DNA from: Saprospiraceae bacterium
GTDB taxonomy: Bacteria > Bacteroidota > Bacteroidia > Chitinophagales > Saprospiraceae
Reading direction: 5' to 3'
DNA: 55,496 nt
NCBI GenBank assembly: GCA_030728245.1
Contig: JANQZX010000125.1
Span: 1 to 55,496, forward strand
A program made the position numbers and the translations under genes. Each line of letters starts with the position of its first letter. Position 1 is the stretch's first letter. Positions 41,289-49,968 of the stretch are shown piece after piece. The notes under the pieces were generated by a model, which did no database searches, was not told the DNA's origin, and saw nothing but the letters and a program-made list of their open reading frames with translations.

Positions 41289-44117
41289 ATGAAATTGACA
41301 TCCAGCCACTTGTTTTTTCTACTGTCATTTTTTTGCAACGTATGGTTAATGGGGCAAAACACCCCTGCTTGTACCTATAAACTCGAGTGTGCAGACCTGG
41401 GTCTCGATGGTTGGAATGATGCTTCCTTAGAAATAATTGTTGGGAATACGGTCAACCGGTTTACCCTACAATCAGGTAGTAAAGAAACTTTTTATCTTCA
41501 AGTCTATAAAGGTGATTCCATAACTATACGCTTTAACACGGGTCTTTACGATGAAGAAATTCAGTACGAACTGCGAAATGAACGTGATTCTGTGCTGTTT
41601 TCTCAAAAAGGAAAGTTACCTACTGCGGGTATCGTTTATAAAAATATTGGCTCTTGCCCTTCCTGTCCGGCACCCCCCAGTTTCTTCGTAAAGCCAGGTT
41701 TCATTGGTTCTCAAACAGCCAATCTTGGCTGGCAATCCGCACCGGGAGCAACTTCTACTTTACTTCTTTTTAAAAACTCCCCCATTCTCAATGCAGATAC
41801 TTTCCGAATTACAAAAAATGATACGCTATTAAGTAAGTTAAGCGAACATACTATTTATACCTATTCTCTTGCCAGTATCTGTCCGGCGGGAGATACCAGC
41901 CGACCCATTGGACCATTTAGTATTGAAACCAGATGGAAATTAGATCTCGGAATTTCTAGTCTCGTAGCTCCTTTTTCTGACTGCGGATTAGGTAATGATT
42001 CGGTAAAAGTAGCTATTTTCAACTATGGCGGCGAACCTCAGTCTTTAATTCCTTACGGTTACCTGATTAATCGGGTGGAAGTACCCATAAATCGTCCCGT
42101 CGATGGTTTCTATACGGGCGTTGTAGGTGTTGATAGTGCCAATACAACTGCTTTCGATCAACCCTTTGACTTTTCTGCACCAGGGGAATATGATATCGTA
42201 GCCTGGACACTAATGGATAAAGACGGCGAGGTTAAAAACGATAGTATGACCGCTAAAGTAATAAGTATCCCAACCATTACCACTTTTCCATATTTAACCA
42301 CCCTGGAAGAAAAATTTACGGGTTGGACGGTCGATGCTAAAAGTCAATTTAATAGTTGGGAACTCGGCACTCCTAACGGATCTGCCCTTCGTAATGCCTT
42401 CAGCGGCATTAAATCATGGGGAACCAACCTAAATGGCAATCATAAATCAAATGAACTCTCTTACTTGAATTCTCCATGTTTTGATTTCTCAAGAACTACA
42501 CAGGATCCCATTTTATCCTTTAGAGTCCAAATTGATATTGAACGCTGTTGTGACGGTCTTTGGATTGAATATTCAAAAGACGATGGAAATTCATGGCTTC
42601 GATTAGGCTCTCCCTCATCAGGAACAAATTGGTACAATGATACTGAAAGATGGCTTTGGAATGGTAATGGACACGCAGATGGTTGGTTCTTAGCCGCTCA
42701 TGTTCTTCCCGGTGTTGCGGGTAACCCAAAAGTAAAGATTAGATTTGTTTTTAACAGTGATCTCGGCGTTCAAAGAGAAGGCGTCCTGCTTGACAACATA
42801 AATGTTTCTGCCTCTAACTTTGATTTGGTCGCTTTAAATGTTAAAAATAGTAGAAAATCAGTTTGTGAAAATACAACCGATAACGTCATCTTCCATATTG
42901 GAAATATTGGAAGGTCTAATTTGACTGGCATAAATCTTGCCTATCAAATAAATGGCGGGCCTATTGTTACAGAAGCAGCCTCAACATTGGCAGTAAATAG
43001 TGGTCAAAACAAACTCTTTACTTTTAAACAAGGATTTGATTCGTCAAAGCCAGGTACCTATAATGTAAAAGCCTGGATAGTAGGAGAATCCTCTTTAACA
43101 CACAACGATACGGCCTATTTTACCTTTAAAACAAATACTACCTTCCCTTTCAAAGAAGATTTTGAGCAGGGTAAACTACCCGCAGACTGGGTTAGTACTG
43201 ATCATATTGTTACTAAGGGGCATAATAATAAATCGTACGTTGTGTCAGATTTACTCACATCGTCCGATCCTCGTTTTGATCTTTTGACGGCACCCATTGG
43301 CCTTATTTCTTTAAAAGATACGCTGCGTTTTGATTACAGAGCGGTTACTTTTGAAAGTGAAGGTAAAATAGGTGCAACGTGGAATAGCTCCGATCGATTA
43401 GAAATAGCTATTTCCACAGATTGCGGTGCTACCTTTCAAGTGATTCGAACCATAAATAACACGACACATCAGGTTAGTAATAAGTATAGAACCATTGAGG
43501 TCGATCTGTCATCTTACGTGGGTAAAAATGTAGTTGTTAAAGTAAGTGCCCTTTGGGGGTCAGGAAATTATTGGGTAGATGTAGATAATTTCAACCTCAT
43601 TCGATGCCCGTCAAATCTTTCTCTGTCAGCCAGAATAGTGAGTGGACTTTCTTCAAGTTCCAATCAACCGGCTATAGTAACCATTTCAGCTGAAAATGGA
43701 GCGGGGCCATATACCTACTTGTGGAGTAATGGAGCAAAAAGCAAAACAGCTGAAATATTAAATCCCGGCACCTATAAAGTTACTGTAAATGATGCCTTTG
43801 GTTGCACTGATAACGTGGATGTAAAAGTTGGAGTACCCACCAATATTAATGAGGTTGCCTCCTGGATGAATGGCATTTCCCTTTATCCTAATCCTACCTC
43901 GGCAAACCCTGCTATTTCATTTACGTTAACAAAAGCTGACAGAGCCACCATAAGAATTTTCAATGCTTTAGGGGGCATTATTTACCAGACCCAAACAGAC
44001 ATTGCTACATCACATAATCTCACTTTAAATATTAATAAACAAGTTCCTGGGGTTTATTGGGTATCTGTTCAGGTTAATGATAAACAATTAGGGCTTCCAT
44101 TGGTTATTATTGATTAA
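41289..44117 (+). CDS. Large secreted protein with a T9SS sorting domain
   Basis: A 942-aa exported protein: signal peptide to about residue 22 (NVWLMGQ). A first strand-rich region holds a fibronectin-like stretch (about 130-215). Two CARDB-like segments begin near 230 and 510, and MAM-like/jelly-roll segments (SFRVQIDIERCCDGLWIEYSKDD near 410-430) lie between and after them. A SprB-like repeat is near 795-850 (PYTYLWSNGAKSKTAEILNPGTYKVTVND). The last 80 residues are a type A T9SS sorting tail (SLYPNPTSANPAISF...). It is thus most likely a surface-attached or released adhesin or enzyme-free carrier; no catalytic motif is visible. Divergent from the CarH-like regulator. Confidence 0.85.
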   Translation: MKLTSSHLFFLLSFFCNVWLMGQNTPACTYKLECADLGLDGWNDASLEIIVGNTVNRFTLQSGSKETFYLQVYKGDSITIRFNTGLYDEEIQYELRNERDSVLFSQKGKLPTAGIVYKNIGSCPSCPAPPSFFVKPGFIGSQTANLGWQSAPGATSTLLLFKNSPILNADTFRITKNDTLLSKLSEHTIYTYSLASICPAGDTSRPIGPFSIETRWKLDLGISSLVAPFSDCGLGNDSVKVAIFNYGGEPQSLIPYGYLINRVEVPINRPVDGFYTGVVGVDSANTTAFDQPFDFSAPGEYDIVAWTLMDKDGEVKNDSMTAKVISIPTITTFPYLTTLEEKFTGWTVDAKSQFNSWELGTPNGSALRNAFSGIKSWGTNLNGNHKSNELSYLNSPCFDFSRTTQDPILSFRVQIDIERCCDGLWIEYSKDDGNSWLRLGSPSSGTNWYNDTERWLWNGNGHADGWFLAAHVLPGVAGNPKVKIRFVFNSDLGVQREGVLLDNINVSASNFDLVALNVKNSRKSVCENTTDNVIFHIGNIGRSNLTGINLAYQINGGPIVTEAASTLAVNSGQNKLFTFKQGFDSSKPGTYNVKAWIVGESSLTHNDTAYFTFKTNTTFPFKEDFEQGKLPADWVSTDHIVTKGHNNKSYVVSDLLTSSDPRFDLLTAPIGLISLKDTLRFDYRAVTFESEGKIGATWNSSDRLEIAISTDCGATFQVIRTINNTTHQVSNKYRTIEVDLSSYVGKNVVVKVSALWGSGNYWVDVDNFNLIRCPSNLSLSARIVSGLSSSSNQPAIVTISAENGAGPYTYLWSNGAKSKTAEILNPGTYKVTVNDAFGCTDNVDVKVGVPTNINEVASWMNGISLYPNPTSANPAISFTLTKADRATIRIFNALGGIIYQTQTDIATSHNLTLNINKQVPGVYWVSVQVNDKQLGLPLVIID

Positions 44118-44124
44118 AGGCAAG

Positions 44125-45261
44125 ATGAAAATAGGAATTGTTTGTTACCCTACTTACGGAGGAAGTGGTGTCATAGCTACTGAACTTGGACTTGGATTGG
44201 CACGTAAAGGTCATCAGATACACTTTATTACTTATCGACGACCAGCCAGGCTTGGACATTTTCAGGAAAATGCCTTTTATCATGAAGTAGATACCTCTGA
44301 TTACCCTTTGTTTGAATTTCCTCCATACGAGACAGCCCTAGCGGGAAAAATGGTGGATGTTGCGCGTTTCGAAAACCTGGACTTACTCCATGTACATTAT
44401 GCCATTCCCCATGCAGCCGTCGCTTATATGGCAAAAAAAATACTGCTAAGCGAAGGTCAATACGTTCCTGTGATTACTACACTTCACGGTACCGATATCA
44501 CTCTCGTTGGTAAAAATAATGCCTTCAAACCTGTTATTGAGTTTTCCATTAATAAATCTGATGGTGTAACCGCAGTTTCCAATCATTTAAAACAACAAAC
44601 TTACGATTATTTTAATATCAAAAAGGATATAAAGGTAATTCCAAATTTCATTGATTTCGACCGATTTAAACGAAGTAATAAAGAACATTTTCGAAAAGCC
44701 ATAGCTTTGGATAACGAAAGGATTCTTATTCATGTAAGTAATTTCAGGAAAGTAAAAAGGGTAGAAGACGTTATTTCTGTCTTTGCCAAAGTGAATGAAC
44801 AATTAGCTTCTAAATTGTTGCTTATAGGTGACGGACCAGAACGGTCAAATGCCGAATCTTATTCGCGAAGTCTTGGCCTGGGCGACCAAATCAGGTTTTT
44901 AGGAAAACAGGATGCTGTTGAAGAACTTTTGGCTGTGGCAGATCTTTTCTTATTAACATCAGAGAAAGAATCTTTTGGTTTAGCCGCGCTCGAAGCTATG
45001 GCCTGCGAAGTACCCGTTATTTCCACCAATGCAGGAGGTATTCCAGAAGTGAATATTCATGGGGTAACAGGTTTTGTCAGTGAAATAGGCGATATAAACG
45101 ATATGGCAAAAAATGCTCTTACTATTCTAAGTAGTGAGGAAACATTAACCACCTTTAGAACGCAGGCGCTTGCCCAAGCAAAACGGTTTGATATAGATAA
45201 TATTCTTCCGATTTATGAAGAGTATTACGAAGAAATAATTAAAGCTTCAAGTCTGAAATAA
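44125..45261 (+). CDS. bshA: N-acetyl-alpha-D-glucosaminyl L-malate synthase
   Basis: GT4 glycosyltransferase that joins GlcNAc from UDP-GlcNAc to L-malate, the first step of bacillithiol synthesis. The 378-aa protein opens KIGIVCYPTYGGSGVIATELG, the characteristic BshA start, with the HVHYAIPHA and TTLHGTDITLVG segments and the donor site EKESFGLAALEAMACEVPVI near 295-315. The ATG at 44125 is preferred over the TTG at 44110, giving 7 bp after the T9SS gene stop with an AAAGG-like ribosome site in between. BshB and BshC are not in the window. The link to the T9SS protein upstream may be only transcriptional read-through. Confidence 0.93.
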   Translation: MKIGIVCYPTYGGSGVIATELGLGLARKGHQIHFITYRRPARLGHFQENAFYHEVDTSDYPLFEFPPYETALAGKMVDVARFENLDLLHVHYAIPHAAVAYMAKKILLSEGQYVPVITTLHGTDITLVGKNNAFKPVIEFSINKSDGVTAVSNHLKQQTYDYFNIKKDIKVIPNFIDFDRFKRSNKEHFRKAIALDNERILIHVSNFRKVKRVEDVISVFAKVNEQLASKLLLIGDGPERSNAESYSRSLGLGDQIRFLGKQDAVEELLAVADLFLLTSEKESFGLAALEAMACEVPVISTNAGGIPEVNIHGVTGFVSEIGDINDMAKNALTILSSEETLTTFRTQALAQAKRFDIDNILPIYEEYYEEIIKASSLK

Positions 45262-45266
45262 TCAAG

Positions 45267-47648
45267 TTATTCCTCTCTGCCTATCCATACTATCTTACCA
45301 ACAGAAGTATCTGGATTACTAAAACCAATCAATGAAGGATTGGAAGTACTGAAAACAAGGTAAACGCCAGATTTTACGTTATTACCCTGAAAATCTTTCC
45401 CGTACCATAAAGCCTGTCCTCCAACTGCCTTCGTTTCAAATACTAATTTCCCATTTATATCCGAAATTTTAATTACCGCATCTCTTGCCAGACCTCGTAT
45501 AGCTACAGGACCAGAAAAAGAGGGGGGAACAGGATTAGGATAAATTTCCATCTTTTTACCTAAATGAAAAATTTTAGCCTCCACAGCCTCACTTTGTAAA
45601 ACGACCAACCCATTCTCTGTTCCAACGTAAGCCTTACCTGACTTGGCATCTATAGAAATTGCCTGAACAGAATTACCCGGCAAGGGTGAGTTTAAAGAAT
45701 TAAAACGACCTACGGTTTTACGTCCATCGGCTGAAAGGATAAATAATCCATTTTTTGTTCCTATCCATTTTCTATTTCCTCCATCAACAGCAATGGATAA
45801 AATTTCTTCTGTGGATAGCAGATAATCGAGGAAACCGTCTTGTTCAACAATTCTCAACTCACCTTTACAATTATTATCAAAAATACTTCCACCACATTCA
45901 AAAATAATAATGCCCTTTGCCGTACCCAACCACACATATCCCTCTCTGTCAACGGCTAAACAATTAACCTGATTGGTAGGAATTCTGCTTGTGCTGGTAT
46001 TTATTAACCTGCAACGATCATCAGAAGGATTTTTCAGGTCCCCTGCGTCAAAAACCAATGCGCCATTTGAGGAAGAGGAAGAAACAAACCATTTGAATCC
46101 ATTCCCATCTATTCCTACCTGGTGAAGTTGGGTTTCCGCACAATTTGGTTTAAAGGATTGCCACTCCCCCTTATCAGTTAATATAGATATAGGCTTCTCT
46201 GCAAGATGGTTAGCAATCCACAAATTTTTATCTTTATCAAAAGCTAATCCACTGACCCTGGTTCGAACAGCGTCTCCGACCGTATTATTCAGCGAAGAAT
46301 TTTTTTCATCGAACTGGACTATTTTTTCACCATCCATTTGTAATAATCCTTCCAGGAAAGAACCCGCATAGACTTTACCATTGGTAGGATGCACGGCCAT
46401 GGTAATGATATCATACAAATCGTCATCTGGAGAATTCGTATTTTCACCTAACATAGCGGGCGTATTAAACCTATTGTAAATACGCCAGGTACCATCCTTT
46501 AATGAGGCGAATCCATGGTCCAAAAAACGATATCCAAAATTTTGAGTTACCCCCCCTGACGCGAGCCATAATACCCCTTCCGGCGAAATGGTCAGCCATC
46601 TGGTCGAGGCTGAGAAGGGCGAATTAAGTGAAAATCTTTTACATTGGCTATCAGTTATTTTGTCCATATACCTGAAATCCTGGTATTCATCGCCGAACCA
46701 AATTCTTCCATTTTCCTCCTGGACAACATTTTGTATTCTGCCTATGCAGTTACCTGGAATTTTGGTAGAAGGCATATCTTCCTTAACGATAATAATTTCG
46801 TCTTGATTACACGAGTTATCTGAACATCTGTAACCCGCTAATAATTGTGCTCCATTGCCATTTAAAAATAATAAATTCTGATGTGAGTAAGTGAACACCT
46901 CCTTAGCACTTTTATTATTTTCATCGTATTTAAACAAGCTATTACCAACATTAAAATATAAACTACTTTTAAAAATGCCGAGGGCAGAACAAAATCCAGA
47001 AGGAAAACCGTCTTGCATTTTCAACCATTTCCAATTATTGAAATTCTCCGGATTAGCGTGATTTGCCTCAATACGGTATAAGCCATTCTCTGTTGCTGCG
47101 TAAATAAATCCTTTGTGAAGAATAACATTTTTAACTGGTAAACCGGTAAATACAGAAAATGAGAATTCTCTTTTAGCCAAATTTAAGGCAGAAACACCAT
47201 ATTGGGTGGCAATCAATAATAAATCACCTGCTGCTAAATAAAGTTGGTTTATCGATTTATCTCCTGTGAAATTTTTAAAATTTCTGATTTGAGGAAGACT
47301 AACCACCTTACCTTTTTGATCCATTATGTCAAAAACACCGTCTTGATAAGCAATGATTAGTTCCTTTCTAAATGAATTAAATTGTATGAATTTCAACTTT
47401 ACGTCGCTCAATCCGCTCGATTTATCAAATTGTTCCATTGAAAAATCAGATTTATCGATAGAAACGATAGATTGAGAAGCGATATAAAATATTTTATTTT
47501 CGCTTTGAGTTACTTGCTGCCCTTGCCGCAGTGGAAATAGACTCTGCCATTCCAGTATTCTTAATCTTGAGGTATCTTGGCTGTGGAGATGAAACCCATT
47601 AAATAAAAACAGAAGGATAAGGACAAATATACTGGGGGTACTATTCAT
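45267..47648 (-). CDS. porZ: PorZ-like T9SS protein: beta-propeller with sorting tail
   Basis: A 793-aa exported protein with a signal peptide to about residue 24 (FHLHSQ). Repeated propeller blades fill the middle; the first contains NKIFYIASQSIVSIDKSD, followed by KSSGLSDVKLKFIQFNSF and ELIIAYQDGVFDIMDQ, close to the N-terminal propeller of PorZ. Later blades carry WIGTKNGLFI and AYVGTENGLVVL, as in two-component-regulator propellers. The last 90 residues form a sorting tail (KMEIYPNPVPPSFSGPVAIRG). PorZ works with the attachment complex of the type IX system at the cell surface. The ATG at 47648 is used, since it directly begins the signal peptide; an upstream ATG at 47690 lies inside nadD. 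Other por/gld genes are not in the window. Confidence 0.75.
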   Translation of the reverse strand: MNSTPSIFVLILLFLFNGFHLHSQDTSRLRILEWQSLFPLRQGQQVTQSENKIFYIASQSIVSIDKSDFSMEQFDKSSGLSDVKLKFIQFNSFRKELIIAYQDGVFDIMDQKGKVVSLPQIRNFKNFTGDKSINQLYLAAGDLLLIATQYGVSALNLAKREFSFSVFTGLPVKNVILHKGFIYAATENGLYRIEANHANPENFNNWKWLKMQDGFPSGFCSALGIFKSSLYFNVGNSLFKYDENNKSAKEVFTYSHQNLLFLNGNGAQLLAGYRCSDNSCNQDEIIIVKEDMPSTKIPGNCIGRIQNVVQEENGRIWFGDEYQDFRYMDKITDSQCKRFSLNSPFSASTRWLTISPEGVLWLASGGVTQNFGYRFLDHGFASLKDGTWRIYNRFNTPAMLGENTNSPDDDLYDIITMAVHPTNGKVYAGSFLEGLLQMDGEKIVQFDEKNSSLNNTVGDAVRTRVSGLAFDKDKNLWIANHLAEKPISILTDKGEWQSFKPNCAETQLHQVGIDGNGFKWFVSSSSSNGALVFDAGDLKNPSDDRCRLINTSTSRIPTNQVNCLAVDREGYVWLGTAKGIIIFECGGSIFDNNCKGELRIVEQDGFLDYLLSTEEILSIAVDGGNRKWIGTKNGLFILSADGRKTVGRFNSLNSPLPGNSVQAISIDAKSGKAYVGTENGLVVLQSEAVEAKIFHLGKKMEIYPNPVPPSFSGPVAIRGLARDAVIKISDINGKLVFETKAVGGQALWYGKDFQGNNVKSGVYLVFSTSNPSLIGFSNPDTSVGKIVWIGREE

Positions 47649-47652
47649 TGAG

Positions 47653-48234
47653 CTAAGCGTTTTTAAAATTCGTTGAGGCAGGTATGGCATTAAAAACTAC
47701 TTCGGGAACGAGATAGCGAATAGAAAAACCGGCTTTTATGCATTGTCTTATATAGCTGGCAGAAATATTCATTTGAGGCACATTTTTAAAAATCCTAACC
47801 TTAGTATTTTCCTCCATTGATGCTGTTTCATAATCGGGTCTTGAGTAAACGTAAATGGGAAAATCTCTCAATATGATATCTGCATTTTTCCATTTAGGCA
47901 AACTAAGCAATGAATCTCCACCCATAATAAGATGGAAGCTTTTATCGGGAAATTTTTCCTTTAATACTGCTAAGGTAACTATAGTATAAGATGGTTGTGG
48001 CAGGGTAAACTCAATGGAAGAAGCCTTAAAATTCGGGTTATCGGCAATTGCATCTTGAACCCAGGCTAAGCGATCATAATCATTAGCTAATGATTTTTTA
48101 TTTTTCAAAGGATTGTGGGGGGATACAACAAACCACACCTCGTCGAGATCAGTTTGGGTAGCCATAAATTCTGCTATAACCAGGTGACCGTTATGAATAG
48201 GATTGAAAGAACCAAAGAAAAGGCCAACTTTCAT
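47653..48234 (-). CDS. nadD: Nicotinate-nucleotide adenylyltransferase
   Basis: Transfers AMP from ATP to nicotinate mononucleotide in NAD synthesis. The nucleotidyltransferase motif GSFNPIHNGH (8-17) and the C-terminal ISASYIRQ (ISxTxIR type, near 160-167) are diagnostic, and the 193-aa length is normal. It lies between the small lipoprotein gene (9 bp upstream) and the PorZ-like gene (4 bp downstream of its stop), all on the minus strand, so it is probably part of the dnaN transcript. Confidence 0.95.
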   Translation of the reverse strand: MKVGLFFGSFNPIHNGHLVIAEFMATQTDLDEVWFVVSPHNPLKNKKSLANDYDRLAWVQDAIADNPNFKASSIEFTLPQPSYTIVTLAVLKEKFPDKSFHLIMGGDSLLSLPKWKNADIILRDFPIYVYSRPDYETASMEENTKVRIFKNVPQMNISASYIRQCIKAGFSIRYLVPEVVFNAIPASTNFKNA

Positions 48235-48243
48235 AGATTGACA

Positions 48244-48741
48244 TCATTGCTGGAATTTATTTTCCATCGTTAAAAAAATACTATCAATAATTTTTTGAAG
48301 TTCTTCGTCCTGATAAATTTGTGCTTCTTCGGGAGGAGCGTCCATTAGCCATTTACTTGACGATTTTTTTAAATAAAACGTATTATCATATATTTCGAAC
48401 TGATCTTTCATTTTACAAACACAGATAATGTGTTCCCTTTTTGGCAAGCAATTAATAGCGAGGAATGAGGTCTTTAGCAAAGAAGAATCCAGTGTTTCCT
48501 GAGTTTTAAACACAAACTTCTTTAAATCATTTAACCTTAATTTTTCCTCTTCTGTTGCATGTCCCTCTGCTTTTTCAAAATCATTTACATCTAGCCATTC
48601 TTGGTATTGCTGTACAAAATTTTCAGGCGAACCCATTTCTGCTTTTTCCTGATCCTCTTCAACACGTTCATTTTTTTTACAACTAAAAAAAGCACAGAAA
48701 AGGAAGAAAGCAACGATATATATATTGAAATTTAACTTCAT
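48244..48741 (-). CDS. Small lipoprotein of unknown function
   Basis: A 165-aa protein with a leader (1-21) ending in FFSC, with Cys21 as the likely lipidated residue, followed by charged KKNERVEEDQ, the usual Bacteroidota surface or periplasm-facing pattern. The mature part resembles small DUF4878/NTF2-like lipoproteins (a helix near 40-60, then PKREHIICVCKMKDQFEIYDNTFYLKKSSSKWLMD as a strand-rich half), but the match is weak and I do not name a function. Its ATG overlaps the dnaN stop by one base, so it is translated with dnaN. Confidence 0.75.
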   Translation of the reverse strand: MKLNFNIYIVAFFLFCAFFSCKKNERVEEDQEKAEMGSPENFVQQYQEWLDVNDFEKAEGHATEEEKLRLNDLKKFVFKTQETLDSSLLKTSFLAINCLPKREHIICVCKMKDQFEIYDNTFYLKKSSSKWLMDAPPEEAQIYQDEELQKIIDSIFLTMENKFQQ

Positions 48742-49856
48742 TAGTTACTTAGCATCACAGGCATTACCAACATTAAAATATCTGTACCCTCTTTTTGCTC
48801 TGACGGAAACATAAGTCCCGCTCTTGAGGGAGTAGATAATTCCAGCAATACCTCTTCAGAATCTAACACACCTAACATTTCTGCCATAAATTTAGCATTA
48901 AAAGCAATAACCAGGGGAGATCCGTCATAATTACAAGGAAGCTGCTCAATGGCCTCATTAGAAAAATCTAAATCTTGTGCAGAAACGGTCATACTGCCTT
49001 TGGTAATGTTCAACACTACCTGATTAGTTGTTTTATTGGCGTAAATGGCAATTCTTTTAAGAGAATTTTGAAAATCGTGTCTTGAGATCTGAACACTGAG
49101 GGGATTATCGACAGGGATAACCGCGTTATAATCAGGATATTTATTGTCGATCAGACGACAAACCAATTTTATTTTATTGAAGGTAAAAAATGCGTAGCTT
49201 TTATTAAACGAAAGGGTAATTTCCGCATCAGAAGGAACTACCGTCTTTAAAAGATTCAGCGCCTTTTTAGGCATAATAAAGGAAGAAGTTACAGAACTTG
49301 TAATATCGGTGCACACGTAACGAACCAATTTATGGGCATCTGTTGCCACCATAGAAATTTTGTTCGTATCAATTTGAAAATAAACGCCCATCATTGCTGG
49401 TCGTAAATCATCAGTGCTTGTTGCGAAAATAGTTTTAGAAATACCCTGAAGCAGAGCCAGACCAGAAAGGCTAACCGCCTCTACTTCATCAGGCGTTGGA
49501 ATGGCAGGAAAATCTGCTCCATTTTCACCCGCGAGTTTATATTTCCCATAGGCTGAAGTTATTTCAATACCGAAATTTTTATCATCGATTTGAAAGGTAA
49601 TAGGCTGAGCGGGCAATGCCTTGAGTGTATCCATTAAAATTTTTCCAGGAATGGCCACTTTTCCATTAAAATCAGCCATGACATCCATTTCCGTTGAAAT
49701 AGCTGTTTCATTATCTGTAGCTGATATTGTCAGGACACTATCCTGGATGGAAAATAAAAAACCTTCCATGATAGCGGATGAAGGATTCGAGGAAATGGTG
49801 CCAACAGCAATTTGTAACTGCTTAAGCAACTCGGAGGAAGATATGCTAAATTTCAT
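48741..49856 (-). CDS. dnaN: DNA polymerase III beta subunit (sliding clamp)
   Basis: Ring-shaped processivity clamp. The 371-aa protein shows the three-domain fold pattern, with MKFSISSSELLKQLQIAVGTISSNPS at the start, LDFSNEAIEQLPCNYDGSPLVIAFNAKFMAEML in the third domain and a C-terminal MLVMPVML matching the family end. No dnaA or origin-like sequence is next to it in this window, which is common in Bacteroidota but differs from the usual dnaA-dnaN order. First gene of a run with a lipoprotein, nadD and the PorZ-like gene; divergent from the M16-type gene with 112 bp between them. Confidence 0.96.
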   Translation of the reverse strand: MKFSISSSELLKQLQIAVGTISSNPSSAIMEGFLFSIQDSVLTISATDNETAISTEMDVMADFNGKVAIPGKILMDTLKALPAQPITFQIDDKNFGIEITSAYGKYKLAGENGADFPAIPTPDEVEAVSLSGLALLQGISKTIFATSTDDLRPAMMGVYFQIDTNKISMVATDAHKLVRYVCTDITSSVTSSFIMPKKALNLLKTVVPSDAEITLSFNKSYAFFTFNKIKLVCRLIDNKYPDYNAVIPVDNPLSVQISRHDFQNSLKRIAIYANKTTNQVVLNITKGSMTVSAQDLDFSNEAIEQLPCNYDGSPLVIAFNAKFMAEMLGVLDSEEVLLELSTPSRAGLMFPSEQKEGTDILMLVMPVMLSN

Positions 49857-49942
49857 TTTATTTTCTTTGGTGTAAAAATAGCCAAATTTTATGGTAATTA
49901 TAACTTTTTTCTGCGTCCTGTCATAATCTATCTAAACCCTGT

Positions 49943-49950
49943 TAACTTTG
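49943..49950 (+). promoter_or_regulatory. Candidate -7 element for the M16-like gene
   Basis: TAACTTTG matches TAnnTTTG, 18 bp before the ATG at 49969. No TTG box is seen at the expected distance. Confidence 0.45.
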
Positions 49951-49968
49951 ACACTATAAAATTAGGAA

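Noticed and set aside
41289-44117. Enzyme domain in the large T9SS protein
   Set aside because: Only strand-rich adhesion-type segments and the sorting tail are visible; no catalytic motif could be placed.
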